Positions 1-9,042 of a stretch of DNA of 64,000 nucleotides are shown here, piece after piece. The notes below the pieces were generated by a model. The model did no database searches and had not been told where the DNA came from. It was given only the letters and a program-made list of their open reading frames with translations. Each line of letters opens with the position of its first letter. Positions within the stretch are counted from its first letter, which is position 1. The stretch spans positions 27,514,501 through 27,578,500 of the forward strand of contig NC_091665.1 of NCBI RefSeq assembly GCF_042453785.1. The letters are read 5' to 3'. The position numbers and the translations under genes were made by a program. The DNA is from Malus domestica. Taxonomy: Eukaryota > Streptophyta > Magnoliopsida > Rosales > Rosaceae.

Positions 1-47
1 ACGATCACGATGATGTTGAAAACTTGAATGAACCCAATCAACTCCAT
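1..47 (-). CDS. TNL resistance gene, 5' end only (runs off left edge)
   Basis: Reading leftwards from an ATG at 47-45, the window opens with MELIGFIQVFNIIVI, which matches residues 6-20 of the complete TNL protein at 21714 almost exactly. The frame is open to position 1, so this is probably the start of a second TNL whose TIR, NB-ARC and LRR exons lie outside the window. The DNA just upstream (about 140-250) also matches the upstream DNA of the complete gene (about 21710-21790), so the similarity covers promoter as well as coding sequence. Whether the outside gene is intact cannot be seen. The segment is hydrophobic, consistent with a membrane-anchor helix. The identification rests on the paralogue, because only 15 codons are present. 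Confidence 0.6.
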   Translation of the reverse strand, partial: MELIGFIQVFNIIVI

Positions 48-250
48 ATCTCTATGTCTTTAGATCAAATAGCAGAAAAAGAATCTTAACTACATTTGCA
101 CCTGAGACTAAATCAGAATTTAGTCCTTATTAGGGGGAGGTATATGCACAAAGTTTCAAACGTCCAGGGAGGGCAAAAATTGAAATTTTGGAGAGACAAG
201 GATTAGCCACTTTCACATACTTAAAAAATATTTGATAATTAATAATGCTT
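48..250 (-). promoter_or_regulatory. upstream region of the left-edge TNL gene, homologous to the TNL at 21714
   Basis: Blocks such as GGAGAGACAAGGATTAG and the following CACATACTTAAAAAATATTT occur both here (about 190-235) and at 21731-21780. This is paralogous 5' leader or promoter DNA of the TNL family. No specific promoter element was identified. Confidence 0.5.
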
Positions 251-639
251 ACTGCTTTAAAATTTTCTTTTAAATATGCTTAATTAAAAGAAAATTTTGT
301 CCACATCAATTTTTGTAAGGCATCTTTCAATAAAATATACTCACAAACGACGACCCAAAAAAATCACTAGAGATTAGACCAAAAAAAAACATAAAAAATA
401 TAAAGATAAAATTGCTCAAGCACTTTCCTTGCAGAAACCATGTGCGTTCGAACGGAAGAAAATGTTATAATATATGATATCTAGTTGAGGACTTAAAAGA
501 AAGAAAGGTGAAATTAAGAATGGATGCAGCTCCTCCGATGCGTGGAAGCTTCCTGGTGCTCGTGCAGAACAAAAACCTAGTTTGGGAGTGAGGTGCTTAA
601 AAAAAAACACCCATGAAAAAAAATTGTGAAGATTTACTG
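251..639. other. AT-rich intergenic DNA, no gene recognised
   Basis: This is low-complexity A-rich sequence. A 90-codon minus-strand frame crosses it but matches no family I know and has strongly skewed composition, so I do not call it. Confidence 0.4.
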
Positions 640-687
640 AAAAAAATGGCTTATTTTGAAAACTGCTGTGAGAATAAGCTGAAATCA

Positions 688-2250
688 TAGAAGAAAAAAA
701 TCAATAATATCGGCGAAATAGTTTTTTTGAAGATCCAATATTTTTTTAACTATCTAAATGATTTTCGTCAAAATATCAGGATATTATCGATAATATCAAT
801 AATATCACGATATTTTCAAAATTATCGATAATATCACTACATAATACTAAAAAATACTTAAATATGTTGAGGAAACTCAACACATACTTCACTTGATAAT
901 AGCCCAAAGGGCGAACAAGATATGGCTTACTCAGCAGGGGAATGTGGGTTTTATAGGACAAATTGCAAGGGCAGTGAGCAAACATGGGTGTGGGACTCTC
1001 CCAATAAGAGAAAATCAGAATTTCGGCCGAAAATTTACACTCACTTTAAACGGCCATAACTTTGTCAAAACTCAACGAAATCGAGCAAGATAAAAACGAA
1101 AGTTGTAGCCCTCGAAGAGACGAAGAGAATGATACCTCACATGACGTCTGAATCGTCGTGGTTTGGCCGGAAAATGCCTCGAACGTCACTGAGATCGCTG
1201 GAAACTGGGTAAGATTCAAATGAGTATAACTTTTTTAATACTCAACGAAATTGAGTGAAACAAAAAGAAAAGTTGTACTACTCGACGAGACGAAGAGATT
1301 GATACCTTGCACGCCGGCCAAATTTCCTTGGTTTGGCCGGAAATTTCCTCGAAATCCACTGAGGTCGCCGGAAATTGGGTAAGATTCAAATGAGTATAAC
1401 TTTTTCAATACGCAACGAAATTGAGTGAAACAAAAAGGAAAGTTGTAACCCTCGAAGCGACGAAGAGAATGGTACCTCACACGACATCTGACTAGTTGTG
1501 GTTTGGCCGGAAATTGCCTCGAAAGCCACTGAGGTTGCCGGAAACTAGGTAAGATTCAAATGAGTATAACTTTTTCAATACTCAACGAAATTGAGTGAAA
1601 CAAAAAGGAAAGTTGTACTACTCGACGAGACGAAGAGATTGATACCTTGCACGCCGGCCAAAATTCAATTGACACACTACTGGCTTCCAAAATTCAATTC
1701 TTTTACTTTATATAAACTTGAAAAAACATAATCGGTATCCAAATTAAAGTTTAGTCTTATTCTTATGTGTAAGAAATTTAAAGTGTCAAATTCGGCACAT
1801 TATTCTTCATCATTTTATTCACTTCCCTTTTTTTTTTTTAATATCCTAAATAAAACCTCCAAATATTGTACTAATTAATTATATATAAATGATTATGGTG
1901 TGTTTAAACTTCTTTCATTAATTACTACATATTTTCTACACTCACAATGTTTGCCAGCTCGCTATATAATCAACTTAAATCAGTTAAATCCATCATGCAA
2001 TGCATTTCCTTCCAATTTTTTGTGATAAACTAATAGATAATTGACTAAATAAACATCCTACAAAGTTTCATTAAAAATTTTCAAGTTTTTCTTACAATTT
2101 CCGTGGTTTCCATGTAATTTTTATCGATATCGATATTATCCCAATATTTCCATCGATATTTCCTTGTTTTCGGACTACCGATATTTCCATCGATATTTCC
2201 TTGTTTTCGGACTACCGATATTTCCGATATTACCGATATTTTCTTCCTTG
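688..2250. mobile_element. non-autonomous MULE-like element with 10-bp target duplication
   Basis: The 10-mer GCTGAAATCA occurs at 678-687 and again at 2251-2260, exactly flanking this segment. The two ends are imperfect inverted repeats: the left is GAAGAAAAAAATCAATAATA and the right, reversed, is GAAGAAAATATCGGTAATAT. A 9-11-bp duplication with AT-rich inverted ends is typical of Mutator-like elements. The element has no transposase. Its interior holds a 170-bp tandem repeat and stretches rich in ATATCGATA-type words near both ends. Confidence 0.5.
1029..1665. repeat. 170-bp tandem repeat, about 3.7 copies
   Basis: The block AAGATTCAAATGAGTATAAC begins at 1211, 1381 and 1551, so the period is exactly 170 bp. 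A more diverged copy precedes them (from about 1041, CGGCCATAACTTTGTCAAAA). Each unit carries CTCAACGAAATTGAG, a near-palindrome, and GGTTTGGCCGGAAA. The array sits inside the 688-2250 insertion. Confidence 0.75.
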
Positions 2251-2499
2251 GCTGAAATCAAAGGAAAAAGCTGAAACTGCTATTTGTAGCTTTGGAAAAC
2301 TGGCTTTTTTTCAAAGCACACGGAGCTACAGTGCTTCTTTAATGAAAAGACCCACTATTAGACTGCTTTTTTTTTCCAAAAGCACTTTTACAAAAAAATT
2401 TACCAAACACTCTGCTGATTTATTTCACAGCCGCTTATTCTCACAGTACAACCGCTTATTCTCACATCAGCTTTTTTTCAAAGCATAGCAATATCAAAC

Positions 2500-3205
2500 C
2501 AGCCCAGAGTCAGCCGACTCCACTCTACACAACAATGCAAAGTATATTTTATTTTTTAAAGCGGATTACATACACACGTTAAATTCTTTCAAAATTTTCA
2601 GCGCACATTTCTACTCAACCATTAAAGTCAACAGTTAAATTCAACAGTATATATCATACATTTATACTCAACCATTAAAGTTAACAGTTAAATTCAACAA
2701 TGTTAAATTCAACAATCCAGAGTGGCCAACGACATACACCAAACTAACATATACACTTATAAAAAAAATGGAAACTAGACAATGTTTTAGCTCCAATTAA
2801 GAATGCATTACTTTATGTGTCAATGTTTACTAATTACATCAATTATTAGGACGGTACTTTGATTTTGATTGGAAACATAGTACTACTTCAAAGATCCCCA
2901 ATGTTTTGTTTAAAGGAAAACTAATGAAAAATTCATAAAAAACTTTAGTTTTAATGAAAAATGACAAATAAAAGTATAGTGAATAGTACCAGGAAAAGAT
3001 AAAAATGTTGTTTTTCGTTAAAAGTAAACAATACCTGTAATGTTTCGTTAAAACTTCCTTTATTTACTAGACCTTTCCATGCACATCATGTAATGCAAGA
3101 AGTTTCAGGGACTAATTAAATAGCGAAACTGAGACGATCACATAAGAGATCAATCAAAATGCCTTAATTGTACCAACTAATGAAGTTATTTAAAGGGTTT
3201 ATAAT
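2500..3205. other. left part of a segmental duplication (paralogous to 40.27-40.55 kb)
   Basis: From about 2715 the sequence follows 40276 onward, sharing words such as ATGGAAACTAGACAATGT and AGCTCCAATTAAGAATGCAT. The same homology resumes at 15681, on the far side of the LTR retrotransposon, and continues to about 16060. The target copy was therefore split by the element, while the copy at 40 kb was not. The first part (about 2700-2740, CCAGAGTGG) aligns with a relic of URGT exon 2 seen more fully at 40256-40310. No coding potential remains. Confidence 0.6.
3201..3205. repeat. target site duplication ATAAT (left)
   Basis: The 5-bp direct repeat ATAAT lies at 3201-3205 and 15676-15680, immediately outside the TG...CA ends of the element. 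Five bp is the usual length for Ty3/gypsy integrases. Confidence 0.9.
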
Positions 3206-3722
3206 TGTTGATGCACAAAATCAACGAGGACTTTGGTACAACAGAAAGTGTCAGGTTTTGTGACCTTCGCTTGGTTGTTTCGGTCACTAGTGAGGATAAG
3301 TACGTAAATGAATAGAGACAGAGAAGCAAACACAGGATGTACGTGGTTCACCCAGATCGGCTACGTCCACGGAGTAGAGGAGTTCTCATTAATTGTGAAG
3401 GGTTTACACAAATACATAGGTTCAAGCTCTGGTTTAGTGAGTTCTAGTGAATAGTTTAGTACAAAATGACATTAGAGATTATTGTGGGAGAATGATCCCT
3501 ATTTATAGAGGAGAGTTTCTAGTTTTGTCCTAACATCGACACGTGTCGTGTTGTGATTGGCTTCTGATGTTGACACGTGTCGAGCTGTGATTGGCTTCTG
3601 ATGTCGACACGTGTCGCATTGTGATTGGCCTCCTGGTTGAAGGGAAGCTCTTCTAGGTCCTTGACGGTATAACGTTGACCGGTGCTCAGTAGTTTCGGGA
3701 TTGGTCAAGTATGGTATAAACA
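3206..3722 (-). repeat. LTR (3' LTR in element orientation)
   Basis: 517 bp, beginning TGTTGATGCACAAAA and ending GTATGGTATAAACA on the plus strand. It matches the other LTR except at two sites: an A/G near 3224 (versus 15177) and a C/T in the first G-box. It contains three copies of a 34-bp repeat carrying CACGTG, and on the minus strand TATAAATA at 3507-3500. Confidence 0.95.
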
Positions 3723-3735
3723 GTGCTCCCCTAAG
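3723..3735 (-). other. polypurine tract of the retrotransposon
   Basis: Directly inside the 3' LTR the minus strand reads TTAGGGGAGCAC up to the LTR edge. This purine-rich run is in the position where plus-strand DNA synthesis is primed in LTR retrotransposons. Confidence 0.6.
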
Positions 3736-5587
3736 TTCCCGAGTGAGGGAAGCTCCTCGGTTGGGAACTTGCAAGATCCAAGTCATTGAGTAATCACGAA
3801 ACTTCTAAGTACTGAAGTGTGGTATCATTTTCACGTGCCTTATCTGTCTCATATGTAGATGTGGCATCTTCTCTGGAAGTACTTTTCCTCCATCCATGGA
3901 GGGTATCTTTAACCGATGAAGATGCACAAGGTCATGTATCAATTTCACTTGAAGCTTACTTGTAGTTTCGGGCTTGGTCAAGTGCGATACAAACCCTATA
4001 GTAGGAGTCCCCCAAGTCGCTGAGCTAGGAGATCTGCCGAAAGAGGTGACAGACAAGGTAAGCAGTCAAACTTCCAAGCAAGCAACCCAGGATAGGAGGT
4101 TCGACTTCGGCGTCCGGTTGATTGTTCTCCTTCTCCTTGTCTCTCATTCAGCGTTGAACCTTCTGCTTCAATCTTTTGCATGGCAGAAGTGGTGTGCAAC
4201 CTTTGCATTTAAATGGTCCTTCAGAACATTCCTTCATAGTGACTCATCCACGCTTGGCAGCTTCAGTGTAAAGAGCCAATATCTGATCAACTGTCATGAG
4301 GTATTTGCCGGTGGAATTCGTGACCTTGACAGCAGTTGAGGATGAGTACTCGAGAGCAATGCTAAGTAAGCAACCAGGCAAAGGTTTCAGGCAGTCAGTT
4401 CCAGATTGGAGGTTTGATTTCAGGTTCTGACTGACTGCTCTCTTTCTCCTTGTCCTGCAGGTGTGGACAAGGACAAAGACAAAGACAGGGAGAAAGCATG
4501 ATATGGGATACTCTTGCTTTCGACCCTGATGATATGAGATACTCTTGTTCTTGGTGTGGCTTATTTGCTGAGGTATTATCGGGGGGAAATAAAGCTGAGT
4601 ATTTCGAGAGGTTATGTTGAGGGTGCCTTCTCGAATGCGAGAAAGGGTCGATCATTTTTGCAGGTTTGCCTGTCCGTTGAGGAGGGAGGTCGATGTATAT
4701 AGGGATTTCCCAATAACAAGTAGTAATGTTATTCCTTTACCCTTCTTGGTCACAGCAATGTAGTGGGAGCTGCCAGCTTCACGTGTTTTAACTTTGTCAG
4801 AGCACTTTGAAAAAGTGGTATGTGGTATCTGGAAAGCTGATGTTACGTGTGAAGATTACAGACAAGCTTTATCTAAGGAAATCTGGCTCTCGAAGTTCTG
4901 AGAGTTGTGCCTCTTCGGTTTTCGAACAAGCAATCCCGTCGAGGATCTGATTCTCGAGATTCGGAAAGCGGTGCTACTTCGGTTTTTGAGAAAGTAATTA
5001 TGTTGGGAGTCTTTTCTCGAATGTGAGTAAAGGTTGGACGTTCTTGCCAACCTGTCTTGCCGCAAAACACGGAGGTCGACACACATAGAGACTTTCCAGT
5101 TGTCAAGCAGTGGTGCTATTCCTTTACCCTTGTGGGTAATAGTAGGGTAGCTGGAACTTCGAAATTCTCGTGCCTAAACTTTGTCAGAGATCTTTGACAA
5201 AGTTATATGTGGTACCCGAGGAGTTGATGGTGCATGTGGAGAGCGGTGATTGAACAGTAAGATTCACGTGCTTTCTACTTCACCAGAAATCTTCGACAGA
5301 TTGTCCGTAATTTCCGCAAAGCTGAGTGTGCATGTGACAGGTGCTGACGAGGCTGAAAAAGCAGGTGCTTCTTCGATTTCTGAGATCGGCCCTCGTGGTC
5401 TCTGAGCAGCCCAGCTTTTGAGAAAGCAAATGCCTCTTCGATTTCTGAAGCTCCGTTGAGTGCAGATTTTTATAGAGGCTGGCATTAAGTTCCACAGCAC
5501 ACTTGAATCTTTACCAGTAGAAGCTCCCTTCTTGCACTTCTAAGATCTTGATTTGTCTGACCTCTTCCCTCTTCAACACATTTGAAA
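3736..5587. other. non-coding part of the element's 3' region upstream of the opposite-strand ORF
   Basis: No credible ORF is present. The stretch contains dispersed, degenerate repeats of a short module: GCCTCTTCGGTTTTCGAAC near 4909, GCTACTTCGGTTTTTGAG near 4972, TGCTTCTTCGATTTCTGAG near 5366 and GCCTCTTCGATTTCTGAAG near 5431. A TATA-like TTTTTATAGA lies near 5468, about 120 bp before the plus-strand ORF at 5588, so the region may be that ORF's promoter and leader. This is inference from position only. Confidence 0.4.
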
Positions 5588-6262
5588 ATGTCTGGACCAT
5601 CCGACCGTCGTTTTGACTTGAACCTTGGAGAAGAGACAGCCACGCCTTCTCCAGACAACATATGGCGCCCATCCTTCATATCCCCTACTGGTCCTCTTAC
5701 CGTTGGGGATTCTGTGATGAAGAATGATATGACCGCTGCAGTGGTGGCCAGGAACCTTCTCACTCCCAAAGATAATAGACTACTTTCCAAACGGTCTGAT
5801 GAGTTGGTTGTTAAGGACTCTCTGGCTCTTAGTGTTCAATGTGCAGGTTCTGTGTCTAATATGGCCCAACGCCTATTTGCTAGAACCCGCCAAGTTGAAT
5901 CATTGGCTGCTGAAGTGATGAGTCTCAAACAGGAGATTAGAGGGTTCAAGCATGAGAATAAACAGTTGCACCGGCTCGCCCATGACTATGCTACAAACAT
6001 GAAGAGGAAGCTTGACCAGATGAAGGAATCTGATGGTAAGGTTTTACTTGATCATCAGCGGTTTGTGGGTTTGTTCCAAAGGCATTTATTGCCTTCGTCT
6101 TCTGGGGCTGTACCTGGTAACGAAGCTTCAAATGATGAACCTCCAATGCCTCCTCCTTCTGGGGTTTTGTCAAGTACTGAGGCTCCGGATAACCACCCTC
6201 CGGTGCTTTCTCTTTCTGGAGCTCTACCGACTGCTGACACTTCCCCTAAGCAATTTTTATGA
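5588..6262 (+). CDS. antisense accessory ORF of the Tat-type retrotransposon (unknown function)
   Basis: This 224-residue ORF lies on the strand opposite to gag-pol, between the end of pol and the 3' LTR. Plant Tat elements are known to carry such antisense ORFs there. I chose the ATG at 5588, giving MSGPSDRRFDLNLGEE; in-frame sequence 5' of it has no nearer ATG. Visible features are an N-terminal FDLNL motif (residues about 9-13), a charged heptad-rich region at about 105-150 that should form a coiled coil, and a Pro/Ser-rich C-terminal third in which PPxxSG.L.S-type segments repeat about three times. No enzymatic motif is visible. The frame is fully open although gag-pol has two stops. FDLNL resembles the plant EAR repression motif (LxLxL/DLN), but that function is speculative. 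Confidence 0.7.
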   Translation: MSGPSDRRFDLNLGEETATPSPDNIWRPSFISPTGPLTVGDSVMKNDMTAAVVARNLLTPKDNRLLSKRSDELVVKDSLALSVQCAGSVSNMAQRLFARTRQVESLAAEVMSLKQEIRGFKHENKQLHRLAHDYATNMKRKLDQMKESDGKVLLDHQRFVGLFQRHLLPSSSGAVPGNEASNDEPPMPPPSGVLSSTEAPDNHPPVLSLSGALPTADTSPKQFL

Positions 6263-7334
6263 AGGCTTCCTCTTGTTTGTTTATTTTGACTCATGTACAT
6301 GTACATATTTGTAGCTTATCGGAAGTATTAATAAATAAGCTTTGCTTCATTTCAACATATTGTGTTAAATACACCAAAGCCTTCTTCAGAAAGTTCTTTG
6401 AATTTTTTCTTTTGTTGAAACTTGTATTGTTGGAGCTTTGTGAGTGAAGCATGTAGTTTGAGGTAGTGTTCCCTTAATTTCCTGAGTGAGGAAAACTTCT
6501 CGGTTGGAGACTTGAAAAATCCAAGTCACTGAGTGGTTGTGAGACTTCCGAGTATCAAGGTGCAGTAGCATATGGTGGGAGTCCCCCAAGTCTTCAGGCG
6601 AGGAGAGTTGCCGAATGAGGTGTCTTGCTTGCTACTAATTTGTCAAAGTAACGAAGCCTTGTTGTGATGTCACACCTTCATATATGGCTTATCCAAAAAT
6701 ATTTCAAGCTAGGTTTAGCTGTGCGAGGGCCCAAAATTATTTGTGTAGCCCAAAATGGCAAGCCCAAAGGGAGTCAGAGTAGAGGGAGCGGTAGCTCTTC
6801 AATATAACATCATCCTCTGTAGCTCAAATCGAAAAATTGTCTTCATGAAAATTGTTCCTTAACGTGGGAACTACAACATACCCAAATTTGAGATCTATCG
6901 GAGTAGTACAACTTCAGACATTCAGGTATGATGAGGAACTGTTCATGATTTTTCTATTAACCCGTCAGACTTGTTGTGAGCTTTGAAACTCCAGTTTCTC
7001 TTGTTCAGATCAACATACTTTCTTCATCGAAGTTGTGCCTCATCATCTCTTCCATAACATATCAAAAATTCAGAACAAACTAACGGTTGAATATTTCCAG
7101 ATCTTCGAAACACCGCAGCAGCTTTGAAGCTCGCAAAAATCTGACCGTCATGTTTGGAGCTTCAACACTCTAACTTCCGTCGCTCAAATAGAAAAATTTC
7201 CTTTGTGAAAGTTGTTCATCTGCTCAAGAACTATAAGATGTCCAAAATTCAGCTCCACTGGAAGTAGGTTCGCACTATCTTGATGAAGAGTGTGTGAAGC
7301 TTTTATATGTTTTGGTGTTGAAATTTGGTATTGT
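6263..7334. other. non-coding 3' region of the retrotransposon
   Basis: No ORF of substance is present. TGAGTGAGG...CTTCTCGGTTG near 6482 repeats the theme found just inside the 3' LTR at 3742, so there is internal duplication within the 3' region. Confidence 0.4.
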
Positions 7335-7458
7335 AGGTGAAGTTTTGGGGTTGAAGTTTTATAGGTGAAGCTTTGGTGTTGAAGCTTTATAGGTGAAGCT
7401 TTGGTGTTGAAGCTTTATAGGTGAAGCTTTGGTGTTGAAGCTTTATAGGTGAAGCTTT
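7335..7458. repeat. 28-bp tandem repeat, about 4 copies
   Basis: AGGTGAAGCTTTGGTGTTGA begins at 7363, 7391 and 7419, and the next AGGTGAAGCTTT is at 7447, giving a period of 28 bp. It lies in the hypervariable 3' region of the Tat-type element. Confidence 0.85.
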
Positions 7459-7935
7459 TGTTGGCACCATAAATTGAATGTGCTTCGCACTATCTTGATG
7501 AACATAGTGCGAAGCTTTTGAGATTGATACTTGTCCTCCATTGATGAAGCTTGAGTTGGCATCATAAATTGATAGTGCTTCGCACTATCTTGATGAACAT
7601 AGTGCGAAGCTTTTGACATTGATATTTGTCCTCCATTGATGAAGCTTTTGTTGGCACCATAAATTGATTGTGCTTCGCACTATCTTGATGAACATAGTGC
7701 GAAGCTTTTGAGATTGATACTTGTCCTCCATTGATGAAGCTTTTGTTGGCATCATAAATTGATTGTGCTTCGTACTATCTTGATGAACATAGTGCGAAGC
7801 TTTTGAGATTGATACTTGTCCTCCATTGATGAAGCTTTTGTTGGCATCATAAATTGATTGTGCTTCGCACTATCTTGATGAACATAGTGCGAAGCTTTTG
7901 AGATTGATATTTGTCCTCCATTGATGAAGCTTTGT
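7457..7935. repeat. 95-bp tandem repeat, 5 copies
   Basis: TGCTTCGCACTATCTTGATG starts at 7481, 7576, 7671, 7766 (one mismatch) and 7861, an exact 95-bp period. Each unit contains the inverted pair GCTTCGCACTAT / ATAGTGCGAAGC around TTGATGAAC, so each copy can form a hairpin. A lone diverged half unit lies at about 7267. Tandem arrays in the 3' region of Tat elements are known sources of satellite DNA. Confidence 0.9.
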
Positions 7936-7964
7936 TGAATTTCCCAATTTCCAATTTCCCCTTC

Positions 7965-7965
7965 T

Positions 7966-7997
<32 letters not shown>

Positions 7998-8007
7998 TTT
8001 TTTTTTG
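7965..8007. repeat. poly-T tract
   Basis: An almost pure run of T, with two interrupting C residues. It creates a spurious poly-lysine frame on the minus strand. Confidence 0.9.
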
Positions 8008-8449
8008 GGAAAACTAGAAATTTGAAAATGTGGGAGAGACAACGTATACAAATTTTGCTTCCATACTGTTAAGCGAGAGATTGTGATGCAAGCCACATCT
8101 TGTAGTAGTCGAAGGTTTGGATGAACCATATAAATTGAATTTGCTTCGAACAGTCTTGATCAAGAGCGTTTGAAGCTTTCTATGAGTTATAGTGTTTGCA
8201 TTGTTACAGAGGAGAAATGTCTGAAGCAGATGCAAGAGGGCTGAAAAGCTTGATCTTCGTATACCATGCATTGAAGCCATTGTTGGCTTGCAATAAGACT
8301 TTGTTGGTGACTATAGCTCTTGTTAGACATAAGTGCTCCCCTAGTTGAGTTGTAAAGCTTGATGGTTTTTTATTATTTGTGAATGCTAGGAGTTCACATG
8401 TACAAGTTGTATTACTCGTCTTCTGGTTAATGGAATGAATGGTAGGTTG

Positions 8450-8650
8450 CTTTCATCACTTGGTTGGTGGTACGAATGTGAATTCCTTAATCACCTTTCA
8501 TCACATTTCATCACCTGGTTGGTGACATGAAGGAGAGTACGCGTTGTACATTTCATCACCTGGTTGGTGGCATGAAGGAAAGTACGCGTTGTACATTCCA
8601 TCACCTGGTTGGTGGCACGAATGTGAGTTCCTTCATCACCTAGTTGGTGA
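8450..8650. repeat. 45-bp tandem repeat, about 4 copies
   Basis: TCACCTGGTTGGTG occurs at 8511, 8556 and 8601 (period 45), with a shortened copy at 8636 and a diverged one near 8456. This is another independent array in the retrotransposon 3' region. Confidence 0.8.
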
Positions 8651-8734
8651 GAATAAGGGCAAGGTGTCGAGGCACATTGTGGCAAATGTCGAATGACACA
8701 AAGTGTGTTGAACCTTTTCGAAGCACAGTTGGCT

Positions 8735-8830
8735 TATGTATGGATGTGTTGGAATGTATGATGTTTATGTATGAATGTGTTGGAATGTATGATGTTTATG
8801 TATGAATGTGTTGGAATGTATGATGTAGAT
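8735..8830. repeat. 31-bp tandem repeat, 3 copies
   Basis: TGTGTTGGAATGTATGATGT starts at 8745, 8776 and 8807, a period of 31 bp. It is the fourth distinct array in the same 3' region. Confidence 0.85.
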
Positions 8831-9042
8831 CCTTTGTATAGTCTTGTTGACACATACTTAGATTTTGTTTTGTATTGGAAACATTTGCGTTGAAGCTTCA
8901 ACACTTGAGTGTTTCATTGCTCAGAATGGAAAAGAGTTTATGGCCGAGTTGGCTAAATCACCTCTTTATTGAATTCATACCAAATGGTCTTTGTTACATA
9001 GGATGCCGAACGGCTGTAGCTTAACACTTGTACAATGTGAGT

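Larger units (their letters stand above)
640..2487. mobile_element. MITE-like element split by a second insertion
   Basis: The left arm (about 640-687) contains GGCTTATTTTGAAAACTGC followed by GTGAGAATAAGCTG. The right arm (2251-2487) contains the inverse theme: GCTTATTCTCACA twice and CTTTTTTTCAAAGCA. Together they look like the ends of a small non-autonomous DNA transposon whose middle is interrupted by the 688-2250 insertion. No target duplication was found, so the outer limits are approximate. The superfamily is uncertain; hAT-like is a guess. Confidence 0.4.

Noticed and set aside
3499-3786. 95-codon minus-strand frame in the LTR (and its partner at 15452)
   Set aside because: It is created by the three G-box repeats, and the frame covers promoter DNA.
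7457-7935. Regularly spaced 95-bp repeats that could look like a CRISPR array
   Set aside because: Repeats and intervening sequence are both conserved, so there are no unique spacers. It lies in a plant retrotransposon 3' region and is an ordinary tandem repeat.
7752-8280. Overlapping minus-strand frames of 88-125 codons, one with a lysine run
   Set aside because: They are produced by the poly-T tract and the 95-bp repeats. Composition is skewed and there is no family similarity.
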